Source: Okeania sp. SIO3I5
GTDB taxonomy: Bacteria > Cyanobacteriota > Cyanobacteriia > Cyanobacteriales > Microcoleaceae
Length of the DNA stretch: 64,000 bases
Direction: 5' to 3'
Assembly (NCBI RefSeq): GCF_010672085.1
Contig: NZ_JAAHHT010000017.1
Span: 84,965 to 148,964 of the forward strand
Part shown: positions 42,501 to 50,695 of the stretch, piece after piece
Layout of the letters: the number at the start of each line of letters is the position of its first letter
How positions within the stretch are numbered: the first letter of the stretch is position 1
Program-made: the position numbers and the translations under genes
Notes under the pieces: model-generated
Database searches by the model: none
Told to the model about the DNA's origin: nothing
The model's input: only the letters and a program-made list of their open reading frames with translations

Positions 42501-45500
42501 TCCATGAGATTTGGCTGCTTCTTTGTCCGCTTCTGGTACTAACCAAGTTGCTGATGCTGTTTGATTTTCCCCAGGAGTTAGACTTATTTGACTATTTTTT
42601 TCAGTATTTGCCCAACCTGCTAATAATCCCGCGAATCCTACTAATCCTGCTACCCCTGCTAAACCTATACCCGAACTGCTTTGTTCTGGTTCTACTTCTG
42701 TAATTGGAGTTTCTATCTCTGTTTCTGTAGTTGGGGTTTCTATACTTGTTTCTGGAGTTACTTCTGGCGCTTTAATTCTGAGTGGGTTTGAACGAGCTAA
42801 TTTCAACCATTCGCCACCCCTTGTTACATAACCTATTTCCGCAGTATAGTCGCGCTCACTCTCTAGATTTTCTATCACCCTTTCTGTGGTTGATTCATCA
42901 CAATCATACTCTTGTACACTTTGAGTTAGTTCCGCATCTGGATCAAGCTCTGTGACATCATAAACCCGCAGTTGATATTTCTCACCTCCATGAGATTTGG
43001 CTGCTTCTTTGTCCGCTTCTGGTACTAACCAAGTTGCTGATGCTGTTTGATTTTCCCCAGGACTTAGACTTATTTGACTATTTTTAGTTTGGTTCGCCCA
43101 CGCTGCTAATAATCCCGCGAATCCTACTAATCCTGCTATTGGTGCTATATTTCCCAAACTGGTTTGTTCCGACTCTACTGCTTTTGTAGTTGGAGTTTCT
43201 ATCTCTACTTCTGTAGTTGGGGTTTCTATATCTAGTTCTGTCGTTGGAATTTCTATCTGTGTTTCTGGAGTTACTACTGCTACTTCTGGCGCTTTAATTC
43301 TGATAGAGTTTGAACGAGCTAACTTTAACCATTCGCCACCCCTTGTTACATAACCTATTTCCGCAGTATAGTCGCGCTCACTCTCTAGATTTTCTATCAC
43401 CCTTTCTGTGGTTGATTCATCACAATCATACTCTTGTACACTTTGAGTTAGTTCCGCATCTGGATCAAGCTCTGTGACATCATAAACCCGCAGTTGATAT
43501 TGCTCTCCTCCATGAGATTTAGCTGCTTCTTTGTCCGCTTCTGGTACTAACCAAGTTGCTGATGCTGTTTGATTTTCCCCAACACTTAGACTTATTTGAC
43601 TATTTTTTTCAGTATTTGCCCAACCTGCTAATAATCCCGCGAATCCTACTAATCCTGCTACCCCTGCTACACCTATACCCGAACTGCTTTGTTCTGGTTC
43701 TACTTCTTTCGTTGGAATTTCTATCTGTGTTTCTGAAGTTACTGCTGCTAGTTCTGGCGCTTTAATTCTGATAGAGTTTGAACGAGCTAACTTTAACCAT
43801 TCGCCACCCCTTGTTACATAACCTATTTCCGCAGTATAGTCGCGCTCACTCTCCAGATTTTCTATCACCCTTTCTGTGGTTGATTCATCACAATCATACT
43901 CTTGTATACTTTGAGTTAGTTCTGCATCTGGTTTAAGCTCTGTCACATCATAAACCCGCAGTTGATATTGCTCACCTCCGTGTGATTTCGCTGCTTCTTT
44001 GTCCGCTTCTGGTACTAACCAAGTTGCTGATGCTGTTTGATTTTCCCCAGGACTTAGACTTATTTGACTATTTTTTTCAGTATTTGCCCAACCTGCTAAT
44101 AATCCCGCGAATCCTACTAATCCTGCTAATGTTTCCACTCCCAGACAAAAACCACCAACACCACCTAACAAAAAGAAAAAACCTATACTCGCAAAAAACT
44201 CTAATAAATTAGGTTGACTTTGACTCACCACAATAAACTCTAAAAATAACTTGGGAAATATATTTAATTGCTCCAAACTAACAAAAACTATCGCAGTCAA
44301 ACCAGCAACCCACAAAGCATAAATCGAACCATGCTTTCTTAAACCCAAACCCAAAGTCATTACACCAGTCGCCACCCCCACAGACAACTTACCCATAATT
44401 TCCAGAATAATTAAATCCTCCGATGTCGTGTAGAAATTCGTAGCAACTTGGGAAAATTGCCAACATAATCCACCTAAAATATAACCAATCGTTCCCATAA
44501 ATGCAGTCCGAAAATAACGACGACGCTGACCCAAACCCCCCACATCAGTTAAACCGACTCCCGTTCCCAAACCTGCTAAAGCAAAAACAATTATCTCCGG
44601 ACCGATAGTCAAACGAACACCCGACATCATCAACAAAAGGTTAGTAAAAAAACTCAAACTAGCAAAGCGATCGCCTACTACTGACCAATAAGCAAAAATT
44701 AATCCGAATATCGCTCCAATACTTCCCCCGACTCCTCCCAGTATCATTTCCCAAGTTGTATCGACACAACCTGCAACTGTTTGATTAACTATTTGAGATG
44801 CAAAATGAGACAGTCTACTAATATTCTCAGCAAAATTCCTCAATTGAGTTGCCAAGAAATTTTTTATCCTTGTGCGAAAAGCAGATATTCCCAGAGACCT
44901 CTTTTGCAGTCGATAAATTTTAGCTAAACGGACTTGTACTTCTGCTGCTGTAGCTGGTCGTTGAGCTGCATCTAAATTAACCATATCATCCAATAACTTA
45001 GCCAAACTTGGATTAATAGGTTTCAACTGTCGCCACCTCAATTTACCAGTAGAGGGGTCTTCCAAGTCTGCCGGATATTGACCAGTTAGTAAATGAATGC
45101 AAGTCCGACCTAAAGCATAAAAATCTGTAAAAGGACCTATTTCACCTCCAGCAATTTGTTCTGGGGGAGTATATCCAGGGGAAACTAACCGAGTTGTACT
45201 GCGTTTTGCCACAGTTTCTTTAGGTTTGATTCTATAATTATTCATTTGTTTCACTCCCCCAAAGTCAATAATTACCAGTTGACCTCTCTTTTTTCTTTGA
45301 TGATGAGAAAAACTGCGGGAGAATTTTGTCAGGGAGGAAACTTCCACTCCTCGCAACATTAAATTAGATGGTTTAATGTCCCTGTGAATAATTTTTCGGC
45401 GGTGCAGTTCCAATAAAATTTCTATTGCTTGAGAAAGCCAGTTGATGACATAAATATCGGGACATCCTTGGGGATGTTGCTCAACAATTTCCTCCAGGGT

Positions 45501-45917
45501 ACAACCATCAATTTTTTCCATGACCAAACATGGCAAAAACCATTGGCTCGAATGGCCAACTTCTGACTGACTAATTCGCTTGCGGAGGTGAAAATAGTCT
45601 TCTGGTTCGACTTGGGGAATACCAGAATGACGTAAATTGGCTAAGACCAAAGCTTCCTGGTCAAATAGTTCGAGAGCTTTAGGGGATGTTTCAAGTAATA
45701 CTTTGAGAATACGTTCGGTTTGAGTTTTTTGGTCCCAAACAATGTAGATTTTTGCAAATCCACCTGTACTTATTCTTCGCAGGGGAATGTAGCGATCGTT
45801 GAGTAGGAGTGGGGTGCCACAACTTTGACAAAATTTATTGCCCCATGGCTGGATTGGATTTGGACAATGGGGGTTTATACAATGGATTTTCGGTAATCGG
45901 GACTGATTTACAGTCAT
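39540..45917 (-). CDS. Giant membrane Ser/Thr protein kinase with DUF4912-like repeats, 2125 aa
   Basis: A zinc-ribbon (C13, C18, C30, C33) precedes a Hanks-type kinase at about 40-335 with a glycine loop ISTGGFAKIY, Lys72, HRDIKPSN (178-185) and DFGG (218-221). Residues about 385-660 hold seven or eight membrane helices, many Gly-rich. The rest is some nine copies of a roughly 110-residue domain with HGGEQYQLRVYDVTDI, a YDCDEST turn and ERDYTAEIGYVT, matching DUF4912. Hydrophobic runs (GLVGFAGLLAGWAN) and Thr/Glu/Pro linkers join the first seven. A final unique domain (residues about 1990-2125, with YIVRIKSGTFGYGS) closes it. Catalytic residues are intact, so it is likely an active kinase whose repeats sense or bind a ligand. 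It lies upstream of, and in the same direction as, the protease-dynamin genes. Confidence 0.88.
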   Translation of the reverse strand: MTVNQSRLPKIHCINPHCPNPIQPWGNKFCQSCGTPLLLNDRYIPLRRISTGGFAKIYIVWDQKTQTERILKVLLETSPKALELFDQEALVLANLRHSGIPQVEPEDYFHLRKRISQSEVGHSSQWFLPCLVMEKIDGCTLEEIVEQHPQGCPDIYVINWLSQAIEILLELHRRKIIHRDIKPSNLMLRGVEVSSLTKFSRSFSHHQRKKRGQLVIIDFGGVKQMNNYRIKPKETVAKRSTTRLVSPGYTPPEQIAGGEIGPFTDFYALGRTCIHLLTGQYPADLEDPSTGKLRWRQLKPINPSLAKLLDDMVNLDAAQRPATAAEVQVRLAKIYRLQKRSLGISAFRTRIKNFLATQLRNFAENISRLSHFASQIVNQTVAGCVDTTWEMILGGVGGSIGAIFGLIFAYWSVVGDRFASLSFFTNLLLMMSGVRLTIGPEIIVFALAGLGTGVGLTDVGGLGQRRRYFRTAFMGTIGYILGGLCWQFSQVATNFYTTSEDLIILEIMGKLSVGVATGVMTLGLGLRKHGSIYALWVAGLTAIVFVSLEQLNIFPKLFLEFIVVSQSQPNLLEFFASIGFFFLLGGVGGFCLGVETLAGLVGFAGLLAGWANTEKNSQISLSPGENQTASATWLVPEADKEAAKSHGGEQYQLRVYDVTELKPDAELTQSIQEYDCDESTTERVIENLESERDYTAEIGYVTRGGEWLKLARSNSIRIKAPELAAVTSETQIEIPTKEVEPEQSSSGIGVAGVAGLVGFAGLLAGWANTEKNSQISLSVGENQTASATWLVPEADKEAAKSHGGEQYQLRVYDVTELDPDAELTQSVQEYDCDESTTERVIENLESERDYTAEIGYVTRGGEWLKLARSNSIRIKAPEVAVVTPETQIEIPTTELDIETPTTEVEIETPTTKAVESEQTSLGNIAPIAGLVGFAGLLAAWANQTKNSQISLSPGENQTASATWLVPEADKEAAKSHGGEKYQLRVYDVTELDPDAELTQSVQEYDCDESTTERVIENLESERDYTAEIGYVTRGGEWLKLARSNPLRIKAPEVTPETSIETPTTETEIETPITEVEPEQSSSGIGLAGVAGLVGFAGLLAGWANTEKNSQISLTPGENQTASATWLVPEADKEAAKSHGGEKYQLRVYDVTDIELGAEPAQSVQEYDCEESTTERVIENLESERDYSAEIGYVTHDGEWLKLALSNQIKIKAPEVAVVTPETTLEVPITEIESEQRTPGIGAGVAGIAGLAGVAGLLAAWATQEKNSRISLSSGENQTALATWLVPEADKEAAKSHGGEQYQLRVYDVTDIEPDSEPDQSIQEYDCDESTTEKLIENLESERDYTAEIGYVTNDGEWLKLALSNQIKIKAPEVAVVTPETTLEVPITEIESEQRTPGIGIAPIAGIAGLAGVAGLLAAWANTEKNSRITLTSGVAQTASATWLVPEVDKEAAKSHGGEQYQLRVYDVTDIDPDAEPEQSIQEYDCDESTTEKLIENLESERDYSAQIGYVTHDGEWLKLARSNQVKIKAPEVAVVTPETQIEIPTKEVEPEQRTPGIGMAGLVGVAGVAGLLAAWANLAKNSRITLTSGVAQTASATWSVPEADKEAAKLHGGKQYQLRVYDVTDIDLDSQPAHSVKYYDSEESNQQWQIGNLLFDREYQAEIGYVTDDERWLPLSRSNRVRMLEDENNTEFVVAKEPDLVKVGGVKWALPPCKITITPDDAENMMVAWEVPEAAHNALKEQGGEQYQLRVYDVTDIDLETKPAYNVQAYDCQESTQEMQVPVFASDREYQAEIGYVTDDGEWLKLARSNRIRISAIEIDDIKTTEPDVTPTTAVIPESALKSCWITIVPRGSQNAYVHWGVSQTAKDAAKQQGGQQYQLRIFDVTDIDIDSQNVQNVQEYNCDESSQKQEIPINVSSLGYVDYLAEIGYVTDNLQWLSIARSNPLRIAVSTQIDHLDAAETILPGVTAIGAGAISQRSESKEETTTETSKITPGNCEIQHLTVHSRNNCYLLNDEQMRQLQETGVSKTLEPGIYIVRIKSGTFGYGSNVSPSGEPFVLLWIYGGKMKNKKTKIPVEQTWSTLNGYNETLTLEVLETVTLCALFFDSYPDDNEGELTVSVARLYS
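41050..44110. repeat. Tandem coding repeats inside the kinase gene
   Basis: Seven units of about 470-515 bases, marked by CTGCTAATAATCC at 44095, 43624, 43109, 42619, 42148, 41668 and 41197, are close to identical at DNA level over hundreds of bases. The last two DUF4912-like copies (40060-40850) are much more diverged. Linker lengths differ by multiples of three. Confidence 0.9.
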
Positions 45918-47036
45918 CGGCAGAATTCAGAATTTAGAATTTAGAATTTAGAATTTGTAACGGGGATTTTGAATAACCCTCCAAAAACATTTCGCAAATC
46001 AAGGTGTAGTTTTATACCCAGTTTTTGAGATTGAACTTATAGCGCGTAGCGCTAGGGAATAGGGAATAGGGAATAGGGAATAGTAAACTGTCAAAGGGTT
46101 TTCCTACGGAATGCTGCGCAAACAGGATTTAGAAATGTCCTAATTTTTCCTTCGACTGCTATAGTTGTACAAAACTAATATAGCGTTTCATTAGAGAATA
46201 TAACGAGTATTTAATACCAAATCCGGTTATCAAAAGGTACTCTTTCAAAATCCTCTCTAACTTTCTCCACATCTCCCCACACTTCCCACACCTCCCACAC
46301 CTCCCACACTCCCCACACCTCCCACACTCCCCACACCTCCCACACTCCTTACTCATTACTCATTACTCATTACTCATTACTCCACACTTTCCCCATCTAA
46401 TTTGCTTACTGCCAGTCAAATTATTGAGCCAGAATTGAACCTGACTACAAAAGTGAGGTCTTATTGCTGATAACTAATAGTTGAATGCTTACGTTATTTG
46501 TATTTTTGTCGTCAAAAAATGCAAATTAAATGTAGGATAATTTAGTATTTTCAGAGGATAGTTATTAATAGATAGATGTTAAATAATTAGCCCTCTATGA
46601 AAATTAATTTACCGATTTTTTGCTGTACTAGCTGGTAATTTTTTCTAGAAAAAAACAACTATTTTCTTTAATCTTTAAGCATACTTGTTACAGAACATCA
46701 GAGTAAAATTGCTTAGATTAGTTAATCGTAAAAGTCTTAGCTTCTCCTAAGTATGTGATTTTTTTTAACGATCCCCTATAGTTTACTGAACATTTTATCC
46801 TTCAATCAGAAGTTGTTTTTATTCTGCATATCTATGTTTTTTTGTCAATAAGTAATTATGCACTTGATTTATTTCCAACCATTATAAAAATAAAATTAAT
46901 AAATGTAACGAAAGGATTAATAAAAGTTATTAATAAATAAATAATCTTTTAAGTAGAAAAGTTCTAATTCTTGATATTATCTAAAATAGTCTGTGAAATA
47001 TACAGAAACAGTAAAGAGATTCTTAGGAAATAAGAT
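45918..47036. other. Region between the kinase gene and rbcL
   Basis: Holds AGAATTTAGAATTTAG repeats (45930-45955), GGGAATA repeats (46055-46082), the inverse GTGGGAGGT array (46268-46350) and ATTACTC repeats (46349-46381). From 46400 on, the DNA is AT-rich without genes and should hold the rbcL promoter and leader. A LysR-type TNA-N7-TNA candidate, TTAGATTAGTTAA, is at 46713-46725. AGGAAATAAGAT before 47037 is the rbcL ribosome site. Confidence 0.6.
46268..46350. repeat. Tandem CCTCCCACA/CTCCCCACA repeat
   Basis: About nine units of 9 bases, the inverse of the arrays at 750 and 49784. The apparent minus-strand frame full of CGECGRC repeats here is an artefact. Confidence 0.9.
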
Positions 47037-48467
47037 ATGAGTTACGCTAAAACACAAACTCAGTCTAAGTCTGGGTATCAGGCCGGAGTAAAAGACTATA
47101 AACTGACTTATTACACCCCTGATTACATACCAAAAGATACAGATATTTTGGCAGCTTTCCGTATGACTCCTCAGCCTGGAGTTCCTCCAGAAGAAGCTGG
47201 CGCAGCGGTAGCAGCTGAATCTTCTACTGGTACTTGGACAACAGTATGGACTGACTTATTGACAGACCTCGATCGCTACAAAGGTCGTTGTTATGATATT
47301 GAATCTGTTCCTGGTGAAGATAATCAATATATTTGCTATGTAGCTTATCCTCTAGATTTGTTTGAGGAAGGTTCTGTAACTAATATGTTAACCTCCATTG
47401 TAGGTAACGTATTTGGTTTCAAAGCACTACGGGCACTACGTCTGGAAGATATGCGGATTCCAGTAGCTTATTTGAAGACTTTTGAAGGTCCTCCTCACGG
47501 TATTACTGTTGAGCGTGACAAATTAAATAAGTATGGTCGTCCTTTATTAGGTTGTACTATTAAGCCTAAGTTGGGTCTATCTGCTAAGAACTACGGTAGA
47601 GCAGTTTATGAGTGCTTACGTGGAGGCTTAGACTTCACCAAAGATGACGAAAATATTAACTCTCAACCTTTCATGCGCTGGCGCGATCGCTTCCTCTTCG
47701 TTCAAGAAGCTATTGAAAAGGCCCAAGCTGAAACTGGTGAAATTAAAGGCCACTACCTCAACGTAACGGCCCCCACAGTTGAACAAATGATGGAGCGTGC
47801 TGAGTTTGCTAAGGAAATTGGCACTCCAATCATCATGCACGACTACCTAACTGGTGGTTTTACAGCTAACACAACTTTGGCCAAATGGTGTCGTCGTAAT
47901 GGTGTGTTATTACACATCCACCGCGCAATGCACGCTGTGATTGACCGTCAGAAAATCCACGGTATTCACTTCCGCGTTCTAGCTAAGTGCTTAAGAATGT
48001 CTGGTGGTGACCACCTCCACTCTGGTACTGTGGTTGGTAAGCTCGAAGGTGAAAAAGGTATCACAATGGGCTTTGTGGACCTCATGCGTGAAGACCATGT
48101 TGAGCAAGACCGCGAGCGTGGTATCTACTTTACTCAAGATTGGGCTTCCATGCCTGGTGTAATGCCAGTTGCTTCTGGTGGTATTCACGTTTGGCACATG
48201 CCAGCTCTAGTAGAAATCTTCGGTGATGATTCCTGCTTACAATTCGGTGGTGGTACTTTAGGCCACCCTTGGGGTAATGCTCCTGGTGCAACAGCTAACC
48301 GTGTAGCTTTAGAAGCTTGTATTCAAGCTCGTAACGAAGGTCGCAACTTGTTCCGTGAAGGTGGCGATGTAATTCGTGAAGCTGCTAAGTGGTCTCCTGA
48401 CTTGGCCGTTGCTTGCGAACTCTGGAAAGAAATCAAGTTCGAGTTCGAGGCTATTGATACCGTTTGA
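47037..48467 (+). CDS. rbcL: RuBisCO large subunit, form IB
   Basis: 476 aa, full length. It carboxylates ribulose-1,5-bisphosphate in the carboxysome. Active-site motifs are all present: [10 protein letters not shown] with the catalytic Lys, [13 protein letters not shown] with the Lys that is carbamylated and the metal-binding [33 protein letters not shown], and the loop-6 GTVVGKLEG. The start [20 protein letters not shown] is typical of cyanobacterial form IB. It is first in the operon with rbcX and rbcS. The 309-base gap to rbcX holds repeats. Confidence 0.99.
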   Translation: MSYAKTQTQSKSGYQAGVKDYKLTYYTPDYIPKDTDILAAFRMTPQPGVPPEEAGAAVAAESSTGTWTTVWTDLLTDLDRYKGRCYDIESVPGEDNQYICYVAYPLDLFEEGSVTNMLTSIVGNVFGFKALRALRLEDMRIPVAYLKTFEGPPHGITVERDKLNKYGRPLLGCTIKPKLGLSAKNYGRAVYECLRGGLDFTKDDENINSQPFMRWRDRFLFVQEAIEKAQAETGEIKGHYLNVTAPTVEQMMERAEFAKEIGTPIIMHDYLTGGFTANTTLAKWCRRNGVLLHIHRAMHAVIDRQKIHGIHFRVLAKCLRMSGGDHLHSGTVVGKLEGEKGITMGFVDLMREDHVEQDRERGIYFTQDWASMPGVMPVASGGIHVWHMPALVEIFGDDSCLQFGGGTLGHPWGNAPGATANRVALEACIQARNEGRNLFREGGDVIREAAKWSPDLAVACELWKEIKFEFEAIDTV

Positions 48468-48776
48468 TCTATCTGAACATGGAAGATTTTAGATTTTAGA
48501 TGGCAAGAGATAAATAGATATGTCACACTTGACTGCTAAGGATTTAAAAAGCGTTCAGCGTTCAGCGTTTAGCATTCAGCTTTTTATAAGGGGATTTTAA
48601 CCCCTCCTAAAATTAAACGACAAGCTAGAAGTTGGGGATTTAAACCCAAGCTAGAGCGTGTCTTTATTTATGTGGACTATCCACGCTGACTGCTAGTAGC
48701 TGATAGCTAATAGCTAATTAATCAATCCTTAATCTAAAATCTAAAGTCTAACCATAGATTCAGGCTAGGGTCAAAA
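48468..48776 (+). other. rbcL-rbcX intergenic region
   Basis: Contains AGCGTTCAGCGTTCAGCG and TAGCTGATAGCTAATAGC direct repeats and a hairpin, CTAGAAGTTGGGGATTTAAACCCAAGCTAG. It should be transcribed, so these could affect RNA stability between rbcL and the distal genes. Confidence 0.6.
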
Positions 48777-49157
48777 ATGGATATAAAAAAAGTTGCTAAA
48801 GATACTGCAAAGGTACTGACGAGCTACCTAACCTATCAAGCTGTGCGGACTGTAACGAATCAGTTACGAGAGACGAACCCGCCCTTAGCGATTTGGTTAA
48901 GTGGTTTTTCCTCAACAGGCAAAATTCAAGATGGAGAAGCTTACCTACAAGAGCTACTTCAGGAAAATCAAGAATTAGCATTTAGAGTGATGACTGTTCG
49001 AGGACATTTGGCAGAGGAAGTAGCTGATTATTTACCAGAAATGCTTCGTACTGGCATTCAAAAAGCTAATATGGAACATCGCCGTGGGTATCTCGAGAAG
49101 ATAACGCAACTAGAAATAGCTGACCCTAGTCTAGATCCTGAGCAACGAACTGACTAG
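48777..49157 (+). CDS. rbcX: RuBisCO assembly chaperone RbcX
   Basis: 126 aa. A small dimeric all-helical chaperone that binds the C-terminal peptide of RbcL and helps form the L8 core before small subunits add on. MDIKKVAKDTAKVLTSYLTY then QAVRTVTNQLRETNPPLAIW is the diagnostic first half. LQENQELAFRVMTVRGHLAE and the helix that follows complete it. The position between rbcL and rbcS is the usual cyanobacterial arrangement. Confidence 0.97.
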   Translation: MDIKKVAKDTAKVLTSYLTYQAVRTVTNQLRETNPPLAIWLSGFSSTGKIQDGEAYLQELLQENQELAFRVMTVRGHLAEEVADYLPEMLRTGIQKANMEHRRGYLEKITQLEIADPSLDPEQRTD

Positions 49158-49272
49158 CTACGAAAATTTCCAATACATTTTTCTCTACGGGTAAATCCGG
49201 AGATGAGTTTCCAAAGTCTTTTTGCTAAAAGCTTTGGGAAAAGTTGTACATTGATTAGACAGTAAAAAAAAC

Positions 49273-49608
49273 ATGAGAACATTACCAAAAGAGCGTCGTT
49301 ACGAGACCCTTTCCTATTTACCTCCTCTGAGTGATCTTCAAATTCGCAAACAACTTGGGTATATTTTGGAGCAAGGTTTCATTGCTGGTGTAGAATTCAG
49401 TGAATCTTCTGCACCAGAAATGCACTACTGGACTTTGTGGAAGTTACCTCTGTTTCATGCCAAAACAGTTGATGAAGTTTTAGTAGAAATTGATGCTTGT
49501 CGTAGTGAAAATCCTGATTGCTTTATTCGGGTGATGGGTTTTGATAACGTGAAGCAATGTCAAGTATTGAGCTTTATCGTACACAAACCTAGTCAAAGAA
49601 GATACTAA
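49273..49608 (+). CDS. rbcS: RuBisCO small subunit
   Basis: 111 aa, normal for cyanobacteria. It caps the L8 core to give the active L8S8 enzyme. [48 protein letters not shown], and the C-terminal [15 protein letters not shown] are characteristic. It is last in the rbcLXS operon, 115 bases after rbcX, with a terminator directly after. Confidence 0.98.
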   Translation: MRTLPKERRYETLSYLPPLSDLQIRKQLGYILEQGFIAGVEFSESSAPEMHYWTLWKLPLFHAKTVDEVLVEIDACRSENPDCFIRVMGFDNVKQCQVLSFIVHKPSQRRY

Positions 49609-49622
49609 TTTAGTAATATAGA

Positions 49623-49662
49623 AAACAGTGGGATAGGCAATAGTCTGTCCCACTGTTTTTTT
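49623..49662 (+). terminator. Rho-independent terminator of the rbcLXS operon
   Basis: AACAGTGGGATAG pairs with TGTCCCACTGTT, followed by TTTTTTT. It lies about 15 bases after the rbcS stop. Confidence 0.88.
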
Positions 49663-49783
49663 GTATCATGTTTGTTGACATCATCTCCGGCCTGTTAGCG
49701 AAGTTCCTGTTTTTTATCTACTTTCCTTTGAGAATAAGAGCTGTCACAAGTAAAGAAGGTGGTGGTGCTGAGGAATGGTAGAG

Positions 49784-49876
49784 AGAGTGTGGGAGGTGTG
49801 GGAGGTGTGGGAAGTGTGGGAAGTGTGGGAAGTGTGGGAAGTGTGGGAAGTGTGGGAAGTGTGGGAAGTGTGGGAA
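49784..49876. repeat. Tandem GTGGGAAGT repeat
   Basis: Ten units of 9 bases. ORFs on either strand that read as poly (FPH) or (VGS) are artefacts of it. Confidence 0.92.
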
Positions 49877-49979
49877 GTGTGGGAAAAAATTACAAAACTT
49901 ATGTATCTTCGCCATTCCTCAGCAGGACTACCGTAAAGAAATCAAAAAAAGATAAAGAGGATAGCTAAGGTGTACAGTA

Positions 49980-50084
49980 GCTCCTGGTTTTGATTTTAAT
50001 GATTTTGAGTTGGGCAAGGGAGAGGAATTAACTAAGTTTTATCCCCAATATCAGTCTTTGATTGAGAAAATGACACGAATTTAA
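49980..50084 (+). pseudogene. 3' remnant of a cupin-family gene
   Basis: [20 protein letters not shown] then [14 protein letters not shown]-stop matches the C-terminal end of small cupin (DUF985-type) proteins, in which a PGF-x-F-x-DFE strand is followed by a helix. The rest of the cupin barrel is not found upstream, where a tandem repeat lies. So only about 34 codons survive. Confidence 0.5.
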
Positions 50085-50336
50085 CAGAATTTAGGCAACG
50101 GCAAGCGATCGCTCCACTCTGAAACTAGATTTTCTACTTTTCTCGTCTTCTAAATTAGAGCGATCGCGACAGGTATCAATTACGGCAAAATGTTATAGCA
50201 ATCGAAGCAAAAGTTAGGACATTTATAAATCCGAAAACCCTTTGAAAGCTTACTATTCCTTATTCCCTAGCGCGTAGCGCTATAAAATTTATTTGTACTA
50301 TAAATTTCTCAATTTCAAATTGAAATGATATCAAAT

Positions 50337-50471
50337 CCGTTTAATTGGACATAAAAAAAATCTCCTATCTTCATAACTACACTTATCTTTATAATTCTTT
50401 CTCCTCCTGACTCCTGACTCCTGACTCCTTCTGAGTTAAGCAATCTATAACTGTTTAACCGGATTTGATAT
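50337..50471. repeat. MITE-like element, GATATCAAATCCG family
   Basis: Ends GATATCAAATCCGTTTAA and GTTTAACCGGATTTGATATA, with CTCCTGACTCCTGACTCC direct repeats inside. It abuts or slightly overlaps the next element. Confidence 0.85.
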
Positions 50472-50610
50472 AGCGTTTCTCAAATTGGTGAGATACAGTT
50501 TTAGATCCCCCCTGCCCCCCTTAAAAAGGGGGGAGTCTTCAAAGTCCCCCTTTTCAAGGGGGATTTAGGGGGATCGTAACTGTACCTCATCTTTATGAGA
50601 AATGCTATAT
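50468..50610. repeat. MITE-like element, ATATAGCGTTTCTCA family
   Basis: Ends ATATAGCGTTTCTCA and TGAGAAATGCTATAT, with TACAGTTTTAGATCCCCCC and GGGGGATCGTAACTGTACC next inside. It is a relative of 16455-16596. It seems inserted at the end of the previous element. Confidence 0.85.
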
Positions 50611-50695
50611 GATACCACAAAAAGTTAAAATTAGCAACCAAAATATCTCTTACAGACTTTTGAGCGCAAACCATAATTATGGTTTGCTAAATTCC

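Larger units (their letters stand above)
50085..50695. other. Region between rbcLXS and recJ filled by two repeats
   Basis: Two HIP1-type sites, an inverted repeat pair AATAGGGAATAAGG-type/GCGCGTAGCGC near 50265-50280, then the two MITE-like elements listed next. No gene is seen. Confidence 0.6.

Noticed and set aside
41179-44212. Plus-strand ORFs over the kinase gene, some hydrophobic (for example 42404-42703)
   Set aside because: Shadow frames of the repeated DUF4912 coding units. They recur with the same period as the repeats.
46713-46725. CbbR-type site upstream of rbcL as a firm call
   Set aside because: TTAGATTAGTTAA fits TNA-N7-TNA, but in such AT-rich DNA the pattern is frequent by chance, so it is mentioned only as a candidate in the intergenic entry.
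47037-49608. Novelty in the RuBisCO operon
   Set aside because: rbcL, rbcX and rbcS have normal order, length and motifs. Only the repeats in the rbcL-rbcX gap are noteworthy.
49718-49968. ORFs with poly-FPH or poly-VGS translation (similar at 46159-46356 and 9594-9824)
   Set aside because: They are translations of 9-base tandem repeats in all frames, without ribosome sites or protein-like flanks.
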